Below, piece by piece: positions 35,641 to 45,060 of a stretch of 64,000 nt of DNA. Location of the stretch: positions 51,543,368 to 51,607,367 of the forward strand of contig CM031604.1 of assembly GCA_018398815.1 (NCBI GenBank). Reading direction: 5' to 3'. The notes under the pieces were generated by a model, which worked only from the letters and a program-made list of their open reading frames with translations, made no database searches and was not told the origin of the DNA. The translations under genes were made by a program, and so were the position numbers. Each line of letters starts with the position of its first letter. The stretch's first letter is position 1. The DNA is from Conus ventricosus (lineage: Eukaryota > Mollusca > Gastropoda > Neogastropoda > Conidae).

Positions 35641-36045
35641 CACGTGTTCTGTTAAACGCAGATATTGACTTTTGCATAAACAGGTGTGAATTCAGCAAAC
35701 CAACTAAAGAACAACAACAAAACAACCGTGAACATTTGAAACTGTAAACATTTTGTTTTGTTTTTAAAACGGTTCGTTTCCCTGCACTACATTCGCATGG
35801 CGAGCTGGCCCCTCCCCCTCTAAATCACTCCCCCAGCTAAGACCCTCTAACGTCGCAAATCCACCGGTCATGTGATTCAGCAACGACCAGATGTTCATGC
35901 AGTTTAAGAAGCAAACTACAGGGATAGTGCCGTCATCTGGAGATGGTGCTTCATTGGGACACAACCTATCTTCTTTGTTGCCTTACTCCTTCCATTTGCT
36001 AAGCTCCAAACAAACACGCACAGACAGTTTCTTTCCTTCCTTCTT
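35641..36045. other. Flank between LINE A and LINE B, R copy
   Basis: Sequence shared with F1 4951-5250 and F2 44590-44990. No gene. LINE B begins abruptly near 36045, within its RT domain, so it is 5' truncated and inserted next to this flank. Confidence 0.5.
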
Positions 36046-37260
36046 TCATGTCATTGTCAGCGCTCTCATGTCTCACTTAGAATCCAACGAAATCTTATGT
36101 CCAGAACAACACGGCTTCCGCAAGTTTCGGTCCTGTGAAACACAACTACTTAATTTTACAGAACTGTTTGGAACTCTAGAAAAAGGAAATCAGGCAGATG
36201 TTATCATTATGGACTTTGCGAAAGCCTTCGATAGAGTGAACCACAGTCTCCTTATCCACTAACTGAAACATTATGGTGTCCTGGGAAAGATCAACAAATG
36301 GATAGGAGCATTCTTGAAAGACCAGCAACAATCGGTAGTAGTGGATGGCACAGCTTCCAGCCGGGTCAGTGTGCAGTCTGGGGTCCCACAAGGCTCTGTT
36401 TTAGGGCCGGCGCTTTTCTTGACGTACATTAATGACTTGCCAGAAGAACTCTCCTCACGGACACGCCTGTTTGCTGATGACACAGCTGTCTACCGTTTGA
36501 AGGCCTCAAAAACCGACCAAAGCTTACTTCAGGAAGACCTCAAGAAATTAGAAGCATGGGAGCACAGCTGGGACATGACATTCCATCCTGGAAAATGTAC
36601 TACTCTCCCAGTTACAAAATCATCTTCTCCTGCAAAATCCGACTCACACCCTCCACAACCATATTCTAGAAACTGTCTCTACCTCCAAGTATCTAGGCGT
36701 TACCATCACAAGTGACCTAAGCTGGGACCTGCACATCAACGCCATCTGTGCTAAAGCCAACAAGACCCTCAGCTTCCTTAGAAGAAACCTGAAGATCCCA
36801 GCAGTGCGCCTCAAAGAAACAGCCTATAAGACTTTTGTCAGACCGATCTTGGAGTATGCGTGCACTGTATGGGACCCGCATACCCAATAAGATTGAAGCT
36901 GTCCAGAGACGTGCAGCACGGTTCGTGGTCAACGGTACCCACAACACGTCTAGTGTCACCGCGATGATTGACAAACTGCAATGGCCGACTCTGCAGCACA
37001 GACGCAAGGTAGCTAGGCTTGCCATGCTGCGGAAAATAATGAACGGAGAGGCAATCGTGGACAAAAGTTGCATTGTGCCAGCCCCTTCCAGACACAGAAG
37101 GAAGCACTCCCACCAGCTCAACCAGATTCTGTGTAAAACCCAATATCGACAAGCTTCCTTCTTCCCCAGAACGATACGTGACTGGAACAACCTGCCTGAA
37201 ACAGCTGTGGCCGCGGACACCTTGGACACCTTTAAGTCTAGGGTGCCCCCCAGTCAGTAG
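36045..37260 (+). pseudogene. LINE B reverse transcriptase (FADD type), R copy
   Basis: 5'-truncated reverse transcriptase of a jockey/CR1/L2-type LINE, which copies element RNA into DNA at a nicked target. The visible RT blocks in order are QHGFRKFRSCETQL (near 36110), DFAKAFDRVNHSLL (near 36212), GVPQGSVLGP (near 36386) and the catalytic FADDTAVY (near 36470). The C-terminal part has VQRRAARFVVNG (near 36900), then FFPRTIRDWNNLP and FKSRV, ending at the stop at 37258. A stop near 36260 and a frameshift near 36635 split it. No endonuclease or ORF1 precedes it, as expected for 5' truncation. Confidence 0.9.
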
Positions 37261-37640
37261 TTAGATAATAGGTCCCCCCCCCCCCATTCTTACCCCAATA
37301 GCTTTTTGTTTTCTTTATTTTTGGGGCCCTGCTGTCTTAGATCAGCAAGGGACCGGCTAGCTCGGAAGGGCGAAAAGTGAAGTAACAGTAGCCTGCCGGA
37401 GAACCCACTTAGAGCAGGACTAGGTTTTTATCCTCACTTTTAGGTCTATCGCTTTCTATAATTTGTTTTTCTTTCATCGCAACCCCCTCAAAACGGCGTA
37501 AAAATCAATTGGGTGATTGTGGCCGTATACCCTGAAGAAGAAGGAAACCGGTTAATGAAACGTATTAATCCAGACCAAGAAAGAAAAATTATCCAGATGT
37601 ATATATCAAGACATTTCTTTTCTGAATGACGGTACAGCTT
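37261..37640 (+). mobile_element. LINE B 3' untranslated region, R copy
   Basis: Follows the RT stop directly. Near the end it has CCTGAAGAAGAAGG and AACCGGTTAATGAAACG (about 37530-37560). CTGAAGAAGG followed by a CGAAACG-like word is a common 3' tail motif in LINEs of this group and is thought to be recognised by their RT. A C run at 37277-37285 is variable between copies. The element probably ends near 37640. Confidence 0.65.
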
Positions 37641-37980
37641 AGCTCTGCCGGCAAGATATCCATTCATAACCCGTCCTCTACAAAAGCTCAAATATTGAAT
37701 TCACACAGGCCTATTGAAATGTCAACGTTCTTGTTCCTTTCCCTTTTTTTGTTTTCTTTTTTGTTCTCCACATTTCCTACGAATTGTTATGCCTATTTGA
37801 CCACAAAATTGTTCAGGGGAGAGAGAGAGAGAGGAGAGAGAGAGAGAGGGGGAGAGAACAGTAATATGCCGACTCTACCCCACTTGCTCCTCCACCAAGT
37901 TTTTGGGCGAAAGTGGCCTAAAAGCCGCCTTTTCCTGTTCTCTGACAAGTAAGACTTCAATAACCAAAAATAACGATTAT
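37641..37980. repeat. GA microsatellite next to 60-base shared motif, R copy
   Basis: Holds a (GA)n tract (37817-37857) and then a segment including GGGCGAAAGTGGCCTAAAAG (37903-37922) and CCGCCTTTTCCTG. The same segment sits in F2 (inverted, about 42700-42770) and again, alone, at 62790-62850. All three lie beside a GA/CT repeat. Confidence 0.75.
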
Positions 37981-38333
37981 CTACAAACAAACATACTGTG
38001 CAGGGTTATCCGTTTTCAATACTAATTTACTAAACTTTTCAGATTTCAGTTTTTGCTTAATCCTGTGTTTTTCCTGATCATTTTCAATAACATCATTTTC
38101 GCGCAAACATTCTTCAAATGAGTCTCTGTCTTTCATGTGAAATAACACTACAGTCTTTAACTGTTCTCTAAAGTCTTTTAAAACTGAGTTATATTTCTGG
38201 CATAAAATCCACACACTTATCCCATCATGTCTTCCACTGAAAGCTAGTTTTGACAAAGTGTTTCTCTTTTTACTATATCTTTTTCTGCCGAACAGTCATC
38301 TATAATAAAGTGTTTGCGTTCTTCCCCTTTTCA
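37981..38333 (-). pseudogene. FtsK/HerA (A32-like) packaging ATPase fragment, R copy
   Basis: C-terminal half of a P-loop ATPase of the kind that pumps DNA into capsids in Polintons/Mavericks, adintoviruses and related large DNA viruses. On the minus strand, KLAFSGRHDGISVW and then ILCQKYNS (the sensor strand ending in Gln) are followed by KDRDSFEECLRENDV and KLVLKTDNPAQY, ending at a stop at 37981. The Walker B strand ending in Asp-Asp lies just upstream, near 38295, but a two-base deletion compared with F2 breaks frame there. No Walker A motif is visible; homology with F2 stops near 38333. It is a relic cut by the inverted-repeat boundary. Confidence 0.7.
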
Positions 38334-38387
38334 GACAGCTCTAGCTTAGCCATCAATAAGTGTTTTTTCCCCTCCTTAAAAAACATT

Positions 38388-39387
38388 NNNNNNNNNNNNN
38401 NNNNNNNNNNNNNNNNNNNNNNNNNNNNNNNNNNNNNNNNNNNNNNNNNNNNNNNNNNNNNNNNNNNNNNNNNNNNNNNNNNNNNNNNNNNNNNNNNNNN
38501 NNNNNNNNNNNNNNNNNNNNNNNNNNNNNNNNNNNNNNNNNNNNNNNNNNNNNNNNNNNNNNNNNNNNNNNNNNNNNNNNNNNNNNNNNNNNNNNNNNNN
38601 NNNNNNNNNNNNNNNNNNNNNNNNNNNNNNNNNNNNNNNNNNNNNNNNNNNNNNNNNNNNNNNNNNNNNNNNNNNNNNNNNNNNNNNNNNNNNNNNNNNN
38701 NNNNNNNNNNNNNNNNNNNNNNNNNNNNNNNNNNNNNNNNNNNNNNNNNNNNNNNNNNNNNNNNNNNNNNNNNNNNNNNNNNNNNNNNNNNNNNNNNNNN
38801 NNNNNNNNNNNNNNNNNNNNNNNNNNNNNNNNNNNNNNNNNNNNNNNNNNNNNNNNNNNNNNNNNNNNNNNNNNNNNNNNNNNNNNNNNNNNNNNNNNNN
38901 NNNNNNNNNNNNNNNNNNNNNNNNNNNNNNNNNNNNNNNNNNNNNNNNNNNNNNNNNNNNNNNNNNNNNNNNNNNNNNNNNNNNNNNNNNNNNNNNNNNN
39001 NNNNNNNNNNNNNNNNNNNNNNNNNNNNNNNNNNNNNNNNNNNNNNNNNNNNNNNNNNNNNNNNNNNNNNNNNNNNNNNNNNNNNNNNNNNNNNNNNNNN
39101 NNNNNNNNNNNNNNNNNNNNNNNNNNNNNNNNNNNNNNNNNNNNNNNNNNNNNNNNNNNNNNNNNNNNNNNNNNNNNNNNNNNNNNNNNNNNNNNNNNNN
39201 NNNNNNNNNNNNNNNNNNNNNNNNNNNNNNNNNNNNNNNNNNNNNNNNNNNNNNNNNNNNNNNNNNNNNNNNNNNNNNNNNNNNNNNNNNNNNNNNNNNN
39301 NNNNNNNNNNNNNNNNNNNNNNNNNNNNNNNNNNNNNNNNNNNNNNNNNNNNNNNNNNNNNNNNNNNNNNNNNNNNNNNNNNNNNNN
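38388..39387. other. Scaffold gap (1000 N)
   Basis: Exactly 1000 N, a placeholder. It lies just beyond the inner end of copy R, so the true distance between the two arms of the inverted repeat is unknown. Confidence 0.99.
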
Positions 39388-40420
39388 AACCCCCCCCTAA
39401 ATCTTTGCAACGTTCAGTGTTCCTGTTTTTCCCCACATTAATGTTCGTCTAGATTTCTGACTTTAAGTTTAAGCTGTGCCATCTGAATAAAAGTTACTCT
39501 GTGTTAGTTTCCTTATGGGAGCAAAACATACCCCACTTGTTTATCGTTTACTGTTCCCTACCTCGTTTCATTAACGATATTTATCAAAATCATCCATAAT
39601 GAATCGTCAACAGATATAAACACAAAACAATCTCTAAGTATGAATAAAATAAGGCGATATATGATGATATTAATGTTTCACAAAACCGTAATTATAGTAT
39701 ATACAAATACAGAATTCAATTTCCGGTGTAAACAAAAAACAGCTTACTTAAACAGGGTAGATATGAAATCCAAGGAATGTATTTTCCCAAAAATAATTTG
39801 CAACTGTTATCAATTTGGAATATACAAAACAAAATGAAGTTTAATACAAAACTGTTTTCCCTAAGAGAAAAAAAAATAAACACAATAAAGTTTTCTGAAA
39901 ATAATTCTTTATAAAGTTTTAGTTCTCAAATGTTCTTGTTGTCAGTCTTTCTTTCTTACTTAATTTCAAACGAATTTACAAAACAAATGTACCGCCTTAT
40001 CAAAAAATGAATATAAATTTACAAAACAAATGGAATCACAAACAATTAAAAAGAGGGGAAGAAACACAAACTAGCGGAAATCCTACCTAAAATATGAAAA
40101 ATGTTGAAAAGAAAACTAGATAGGAGCCTATTGAGGAGAAGGTTTAAGAGATTTTGAAAAAGGGGGTGAAAAGGAAATGAAAGGATACACAGACCGGAAT
40201 AGTGAGCAGAAATCAAGAAAAGCAAAAGAAGCCCACAGACAGCACCCTAGTGGTCACTGTCTCCCGTGAAACTGAGACGGAAAAACAAATCACTGCACAA
40301 TATACACACACTACAGTAATAATAATACAAAATACTAAACAATCAATCAATAAATGCACATTCACCCAAACTCAAAGAAAATCTCGCACCACACCCAGAA
40401 AAAAATAATCAAAAGATAAA
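39388..40420. other. AT-rich spacer sequence, no gene
   Basis: A/T-rich sequence found only once in the window. No protein or RNA is recognised. If the LTR call at 41105-42177 is right, this is internal, leader or gag-side sequence of that element, but no gag-like domain is seen. Confidence 0.4.
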
Positions 40421-40424
40421 GATG

Positions 40425-40775
40425 TTTATTTGGGCAGAGCGGTAATCAACTCCACCACCTACACTACTAGCGTGACGAGGAGAAGTTGATCCCACACTCT
40501 GAGGGGCAAGGGGAAAAATCAAACTGAAACAATAGGAAAGCGAAAGAAATAGATATTTATCAGAAGGGAAAGACTATGACTCCCCAACGCCATGTCCCCC
40601 TGCTAAACGCAGGAAGAGGTTGGGGCTATCAGTCCTGGGAAAGGGACAAAAATTCTAATCCTCTAGGGGAAGGACAGCGATTCCTCAACGCCCTGCCCCC
40701 TTGCTGCCAGGTTCGAGCAAGAGAGGTTGAGGCTATCGGTCCTGAGGTGGGGAAGGGTCAAAAAGAAATCCTACC
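40425..40775. repeat. Tandem repeat of about 105-base units (about 3 copies)
   Basis: Two good units start near 40566 and 40670; shared words are CAACGCC, GAGGTTG and GGCTATC followed by GTCCTG, ending in GGACAAAAA or GGTCAAAAA. A weaker third unit precedes them (GAAGTTGATCC through GGAAAAATCAA, about 40480-40530). The divergence between units shows the array is not recent. Confidence 0.65.
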
Positions 40776-40908
40776 AAAAAAAAAAACCCTTAACGGAGTA
40801 GAGCAACCAAAAGAAATGTCAACCACCTCAACACATATAGAAATAGAAAAAAACAACAACAAATGCAAATATTATACACAATAAATAATTAAACTTTCTT
40901 CTTTTTTT

Positions 40909-41030
40909 CCTTTCCTCAAACCCTTGAGGGCACAAATAGAAATCCTTTTTTTTTCTTCCTCAAACCCTTGAGGGTACAAATATAAATCTTTTTTTTAAAC
41001 CCCAAGGGCACAAATAGAAATCTTTCTTTT
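40909..41030. repeat. Tandem hairpin units of about 44 bases (3 copies)
   Basis: Units read CCTCAAACCCTTGAGG followed by CACAAATAGAAATC and a T run, starting near 40914, 40954 and, degraded, 40997. CCTCAA and TTGAGG are self-complementary, so each complete unit can form a short hairpin. T runs separate the units. Confidence 0.8.
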
Positions 41031-41092
41031 TTTTTTTTTTTTTTTTTTTTTCTCCCGGGAAACAAACGGCAGCTACGCCGGTGAAGCTGGAG

Positions 41093-41104
41093 TCGGGTCA
41101 CCAC
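41093..41104 (-). other. Candidate primer-binding site next to LTR
   Basis: On the minus strand TGGTGACCCGAC lies one base after the candidate LTR end. It resembles the TGGYGACC-type primer-binding sites of LTR retrotransposons, which pair with the 3' end of a host tRNA. The matching tRNA cannot be named from sequence alone. Confidence 0.35.
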
Positions 41105-41269
41105 TGTCACACTGTCACTCTTGCATACCCGCATTCATGACAGCATTTACTCCATACGCACACGCAATCTTTCCAATCACCCAAAAGGAGCACTACCGAA
41201 TGTTTTTCTTCTCCCCCTCTCCTTCAGGGAAAACACTTTACTAATCACAACAACAACTTGTAAACAGAT

Positions 41270-41450
41270 GTTACACCTGTATCTCTCTCCGCACTGAGAG
41301 ACAAATAAATCCGCACACATGTATCTCTCCTCACACCGAGAGACAAATCAATCTTCACACATGTATCTCTCTTTACACTGAGAGAAAAAAATAGTCTTCA
41401 CACTTGTATCTCTCTTTACACTGAGAGATAAAATAATCTAGTTCCGCTTC
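41270..41450. repeat. Tandem hairpin units of about 44 bases (4 copies)
   Basis: Four units with TGTATCTCTCTTTACACTGA as shared core, followed by GAGA and A/T-rich sequence, starting near 41277, 41319, 41361 and 41405. TCTCTC and GAGAGA in each unit can pair as a hairpin with an eight-base loop. It is a different family from the array at 40909 but similar in length and design. Confidence 0.85.
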
Positions 41451-41771
41451 TATAAAGCTATGGCCTTCACATTCCGTTATCCCAAAATTCCGGACCAGGA
41501 GAATACATAACTCCCGTAATCACTGAGGACCTGCCTGCCTCAAGTAAAAAGCTTCCCTGCTTTCTCCTTTCCCTGTCTCCCTCTCTGAGACAATAATACT
41601 GCCCCCTCGAATTCTCTTGTCCTGGAGATACGAGTCTCGACTTCTCTTCCGCGACTTCTTCTGTCTCTTGCGAAATGACGAGCTTCAACTCCTCCCCCTG
41701 GAGTTGGTACTGGCTGGGGCTGAACTACCGTGTGTATCCCCACACCATGGCCATCTTCAACCACCTCACGG

Positions 41772-41822
41772 GGTGAAAGATGAAGGGTGAAGGGCGAAGG
41801 GTAAAGGGTGAAGGGCTGAAAC
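41772..41822. repeat. Short tandem repeat, GAAGGGT-type units
   Basis: Six or seven units of GGGTGAA/GGGCGAA/GGGTAAA type in a row. Low complexity, inside the candidate LTR. Confidence 0.8.
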
Positions 41823-42177
41823 ACGAATAAGGTTCGTGTAAGTAACCTGCTTCTCAATTCACATATGAATTCTTTCTCTCTTCTTTAAGTTTTCCCCCTG
41901 TAGCTTTCCCCAACTATCTATCGCTCACCTGGTAATAACTGGTCAGCAACGAGGACCACCGTCCTGACAGGTTCGAGTCTCTAGGCCATCTGCTGGTTAA
42001 AACTGACTCTTTCCCCCCTTCTCCTAGTGAGTGCATACTCAGTGTTCAAAACACATGACCAGCACCTTACCTTACCAGCCCTTGTTAAACTATCACTCAG
42101 TGGTCACTTTCACCCAATGACCACATTTGTTCCTTGAATGAGTCATACTCACAATTATTTTGGGGACGCCCGCTACA

Positions 42178-42302
42178 CTAGTCAAGCCATATGAATATTC
42201 TTCCTTTAATTGTGGCACGGGGAAATGATTCATATCACTAACTACATGTGATGGAGCGTCACATGCCTTGATGTGAGGCTACGTCACATGACAAAAGTGT
42301 TT
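42178..42302. other. Junction between spacer and copy F2
   Basis: Short unique stretch. The reading frame of the ATPase fragment appears to continue leftwards for a few residues (EGTQT, which fits the family just before the Walker B strand), so F2 may keep slightly more of the original ATPase than R does. Confidence 0.4.
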
Positions 42303-42632
42303 GAAGGAACGCAAACACTCTTTATTATAGATGACTGTTCGGCAGAAAAAGATATAGTTAAAAAGAGAAACACTTTGTCAAAACTAGCTTTCAGTGGAAG
42401 ACATGATGGGATAAGTGTGTGGATTTTATGCCAGAAATATAACTCAGTTTTAAAAGACTTTAGAGAACAGTTAAAGACTGTAGTGTTATTTCACATGAAA
42501 GACAGAGACTCATTTGAAGAATGTTTGCGCGAAAATGATGTATTGAAAATGATCAGGAAAAACACAGATTAAGCAAAAACTGAAATCTGAAAAGTTTAGT
42601 AAATTAGTAATTGAAAACGGATAACCCTGCAC
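42290..42632 (+). pseudogene. FtsK/HerA (A32-like) packaging ATPase fragment, F2 copy
   Basis: Same fragment as at 37981-38333, here on the plus strand. The Walker B strand (LFIIDDCSAEKD, about 42320-42355) is in frame with KLAFSGRHDG and QKYNS, so the stretch to about 42540 is open. A one-base deletion near 42541 then shifts frame and gives a stop at 42570. R has this site intact but is broken at its own Walker B end, so each copy carries a different lesion. Walker A and the capsid, protease and polymerase genes expected of a Polinton are not present. Confidence 0.75.
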
Positions 42633-42639
42633 AGTATGT

Positions 42640-42778
42640 TTGTTTGTAGATAATCGTTATTTTTTGGTTATTGAAGTCTTACTTGTCAGAGAACAGGAAA
42701 AGGCGGCTTTTAGGCCACTTTCGCCCAAAAACTGGTGGAGGAGCAAGTGGGGTAGAGTCGGCATATTACTGTTCTCTC

Positions 42779-42814
<36 letters not shown>

Positions 42815-43010
42815 CTGAACAATTTTTGTGGTCAAATAGGCATAACAATTCGTAGGAAATGTGGAGAACAAAAAAGAAAACAAAAAAAGGGAAAGGAACA
42901 AGAACGTTGACATTTCAATAGGCCTGTGTGAATTCAATATTTGAGCTTTGTAGAGGACGGTTATATGAATGGATATCTTGCCGGCAGAGCTAAGCTGTAC
43001 CGTCATTCAG
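42640..43010. repeat. 60-base shared motif and CT microsatellite, F2 copy
   Basis: Inverse of R 37641-37980. The CT tract lies at 42779-42814; the shared motif (AGGCGGCTTTTAGGCCACTT) lies at 42702-42721. Confidence 0.75.
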
Positions 43011-44590
43011 AAAAGAAATGTCTTGATATATACATCTGGATAATTTTCTTTCTTGGTCTGGATTAATACGTTTCATTAACCGGTTTCCTTCTTCTTCAGG
43101 GTATACGGCCACAATCACCCAATTGATTTTTACGCCGTTTTGAGGGGGTTGCGATGAAAGAAAAACAAATTATAGAAAGCGATAGACCTAAAAGTGAGGA
43201 TAAAAACCTAGTCCTGCTCTAAGTGGGTTCTCCGGCAGGCTACTGTTACTTCACTTTTCGCCCTTCCGAGCTAGCCGGTCCCTTGCTGATCTAAGACAGC
43301 AGGGCCCCAAAAATAAAGAAAACAAAAAGCTATTGGGGTAAGAATGGGGGGGGGGGGACCTATTATCTAACTACTGACTGGGGGCACCCTAGACTTAAAG
43401 GTGTCCAAGGTGTCCGCGGCCACAGCTGTTTCAGGCAGGTTGTTCCAGTCACGTATCGTTCTGGGGAAGAAGGAAGCTTGTCGATATTGGGTTTTACACA
43501 GAATCTGGTTGAGCTGGTGGAGAGTGCTTCCTTCTGTGTCTGGAAGGGGCTGGCACAATGCAACTTTTGTCCACGATTGCCTCTCCGTTCATTATTTTCC
43601 GCAGCATGGCAAGCCTAGCTACCTTGCGTCTGTGCTGCAGAGTCGGCCATTGCAGTTTGTCAATCATCGCGGTGACACTAGACGTGTTGTGGTACCGTTG
43701 ACCACGAACCGTGCTGCACGTCTCTGGACAGCTTCAATCTTATTGGGTATGCGGGTCCCATAACAGTGCACGCATACTCCAAGATCGGTCTGACAAAAGT
43801 CTTATAGGCTGTTTCTTTGAGGCGCACTGCTGGGATCTTCAGGTTTCTTCTAAGGAAGCTGAGGGTCTTGTTGGCTTTAGCACAGATGGCGTTGATGTGC
43901 AGGTCCCAGCTTAGGTCACTTGTGATGGTAACGCCTAGATACTTGGAGGTAGAGACAGTTTCTAGAATATGGTTGTGGAGGGTGTAGTCGGATTTTGCAG
44001 GAGAAGATGATTTTGTAACTGGGAGAGTAGTACATTTTCCAGGATGGAATGTCATGTCCCAGCTGTGCTCCCATGCTTCTAATTTCTTGAGGTCTTCCTG
44101 AAGTAAGCTTTGGTCGGTTTTTGAGGCCTTCAAACGGTAGACAGCTGTGTCATCAGCAAACAGGCGTGTCCGTGAGGAGAGTTCTTCTGCAAGTCATTAA
44201 TGTACGTCAAGAAAAGCGCCGGCCCTAAAACAGAGCCTTGTGGGACCCCAGACTGCACACTGACCCGGCTGAAGCTGTGCCATCCACTACTACCGATTGT
44301 TGCTGTCTTTCAAGAATGCTCCTATCCATTTTTAAATCTTCCCAGGACACCAAAGTTCAGTTAGGGGAAAAGGGGAACTGTGGTTCACTCTATCGAAGGC
44401 TTTCCGCAAAGTCCATAATGATAACATCTGCCTGATTTCCTTTTTCAGAGTTCCAAACAGTTCTGTAAAAATTAAGTAGTTGTGTTCACAGGACCGAAAC
44501 TTGCGGAAGCCGTGTTGTTCTGGACAAAAGATTTCGTTGGATTAAAAAAGTGAACATGAAAGCGCTGACAATGACATGAAAGAAAGGAAG
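43011..44590 (-). pseudogene. LINE B reverse transcriptase with 3' UTR, F2 copy
   Basis: Minus-strand counterpart of R 36045-37640. The RT runs from about 44590 down to 43370; the clean frame 44133-43678 covers KASKTDQSLLQEDLKKL through KYLGVTITSDLSWDLHI and LEYACTV. Here the site near 43990 that is frameshifted in R is in frame, while small deletions elsewhere (for example near 44190 and 44390) break F2. The 3' UTR with the GGTTTCCTTCTTCTTCAGG tail lies at 43080-43100. Confidence 0.85.
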
Positions 44591-45060
44591 AAAAAAACTG
44601 TCTGTGCGTGTTTGTTTGAGCTTAGCAAAGGGAAGGGAGAAAGGGCAACAAAGAAGATGGGTGTGTCCCAAGAAGCACCATCTCCAGATACGGCACTATC
44701 CCTGTAGTTTGCTTCTTAAACTGCATAACATCTGGTCGTTGCTGAATCAAAATGACCGTGGATTGCGACGTAGAGGGTCTTAGCTGGGAGTGATTTAGAG
44801 GGAGGGGCCACTCCCATGCGAAGTAGTGCAGAAACGAACCTTTTTAAAACAAAACAAAAATTTTTACAGTTTAAATGTTCAGGGTTTTTTTGGTTTTGTT
44901 CTTTATTTGGGTTTGCTGAATTCACACACTTTTTAAGCAAAAGTCAATATCTGCTTAAACAGAACACGTGTTCGGGATCAGGGCGTTGTATCAAATACAA
45001 CTAGCCAATTTAGGTTTTTTACCCCCTTCTGTATGTATATATCCTTTTTTTTTTTTTTCG
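44591..45060. other. Flank between LINE B and LINE A, F2 copy
   Basis: Inverse of R 35600-36045 and equivalent to F1 4951-5480. No gene. Confidence 0.5.

Larger units (their letters stand above)
25904..38333 (-). repeat. Large repeat block, copy R (inverted)
   Basis: Reverse complement of F1 from about 19850 down to 3691 without the 4.5 kb F1 insertion. It shares with F2, but not F1, the LINE B reverse transcriptase and the ATPase fragment. R and F2 are therefore the closest pair and form an inverted repeat whose inner ends are near 38333 and 42303. The stretch 27000-38333 is mostly cleaner than F2 and gives the best view of LINE A and LINE B. Confidence 0.85.
41105..42177 (-). mobile_element. 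Candidate LTR, minus strand
   Basis: Read on the minus strand the segment starts TGTAGCGGGCGTCCCC (42177 down) and ends GTGACA (41105), the TG...CA form of LTRs, and is followed at once by a primer-binding-site-like word. Its length would be 1073 bases. It includes a tandem hairpin array (41270-41450) and a short GAAGGGT repeat (41772-41818). The second LTR and any gag or pol are not visible; they would lie toward the gap or be absent. This is inference from end structure only. Confidence 0.35.

Noticed and set aside
41270..41450. Possible CRISPR array (regular 44-base repeats)
   Set aside because: Whole units repeat, with no constant-repeat/unique-spacer alternation, no cas genes, and a eukaryotic context.
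37981..42632. Complete Polinton or virus
   Set aside because: Only the C-terminal half of the ATPase is visible; no capsid, polymerase, integrase, protease or terminal repeats were found.
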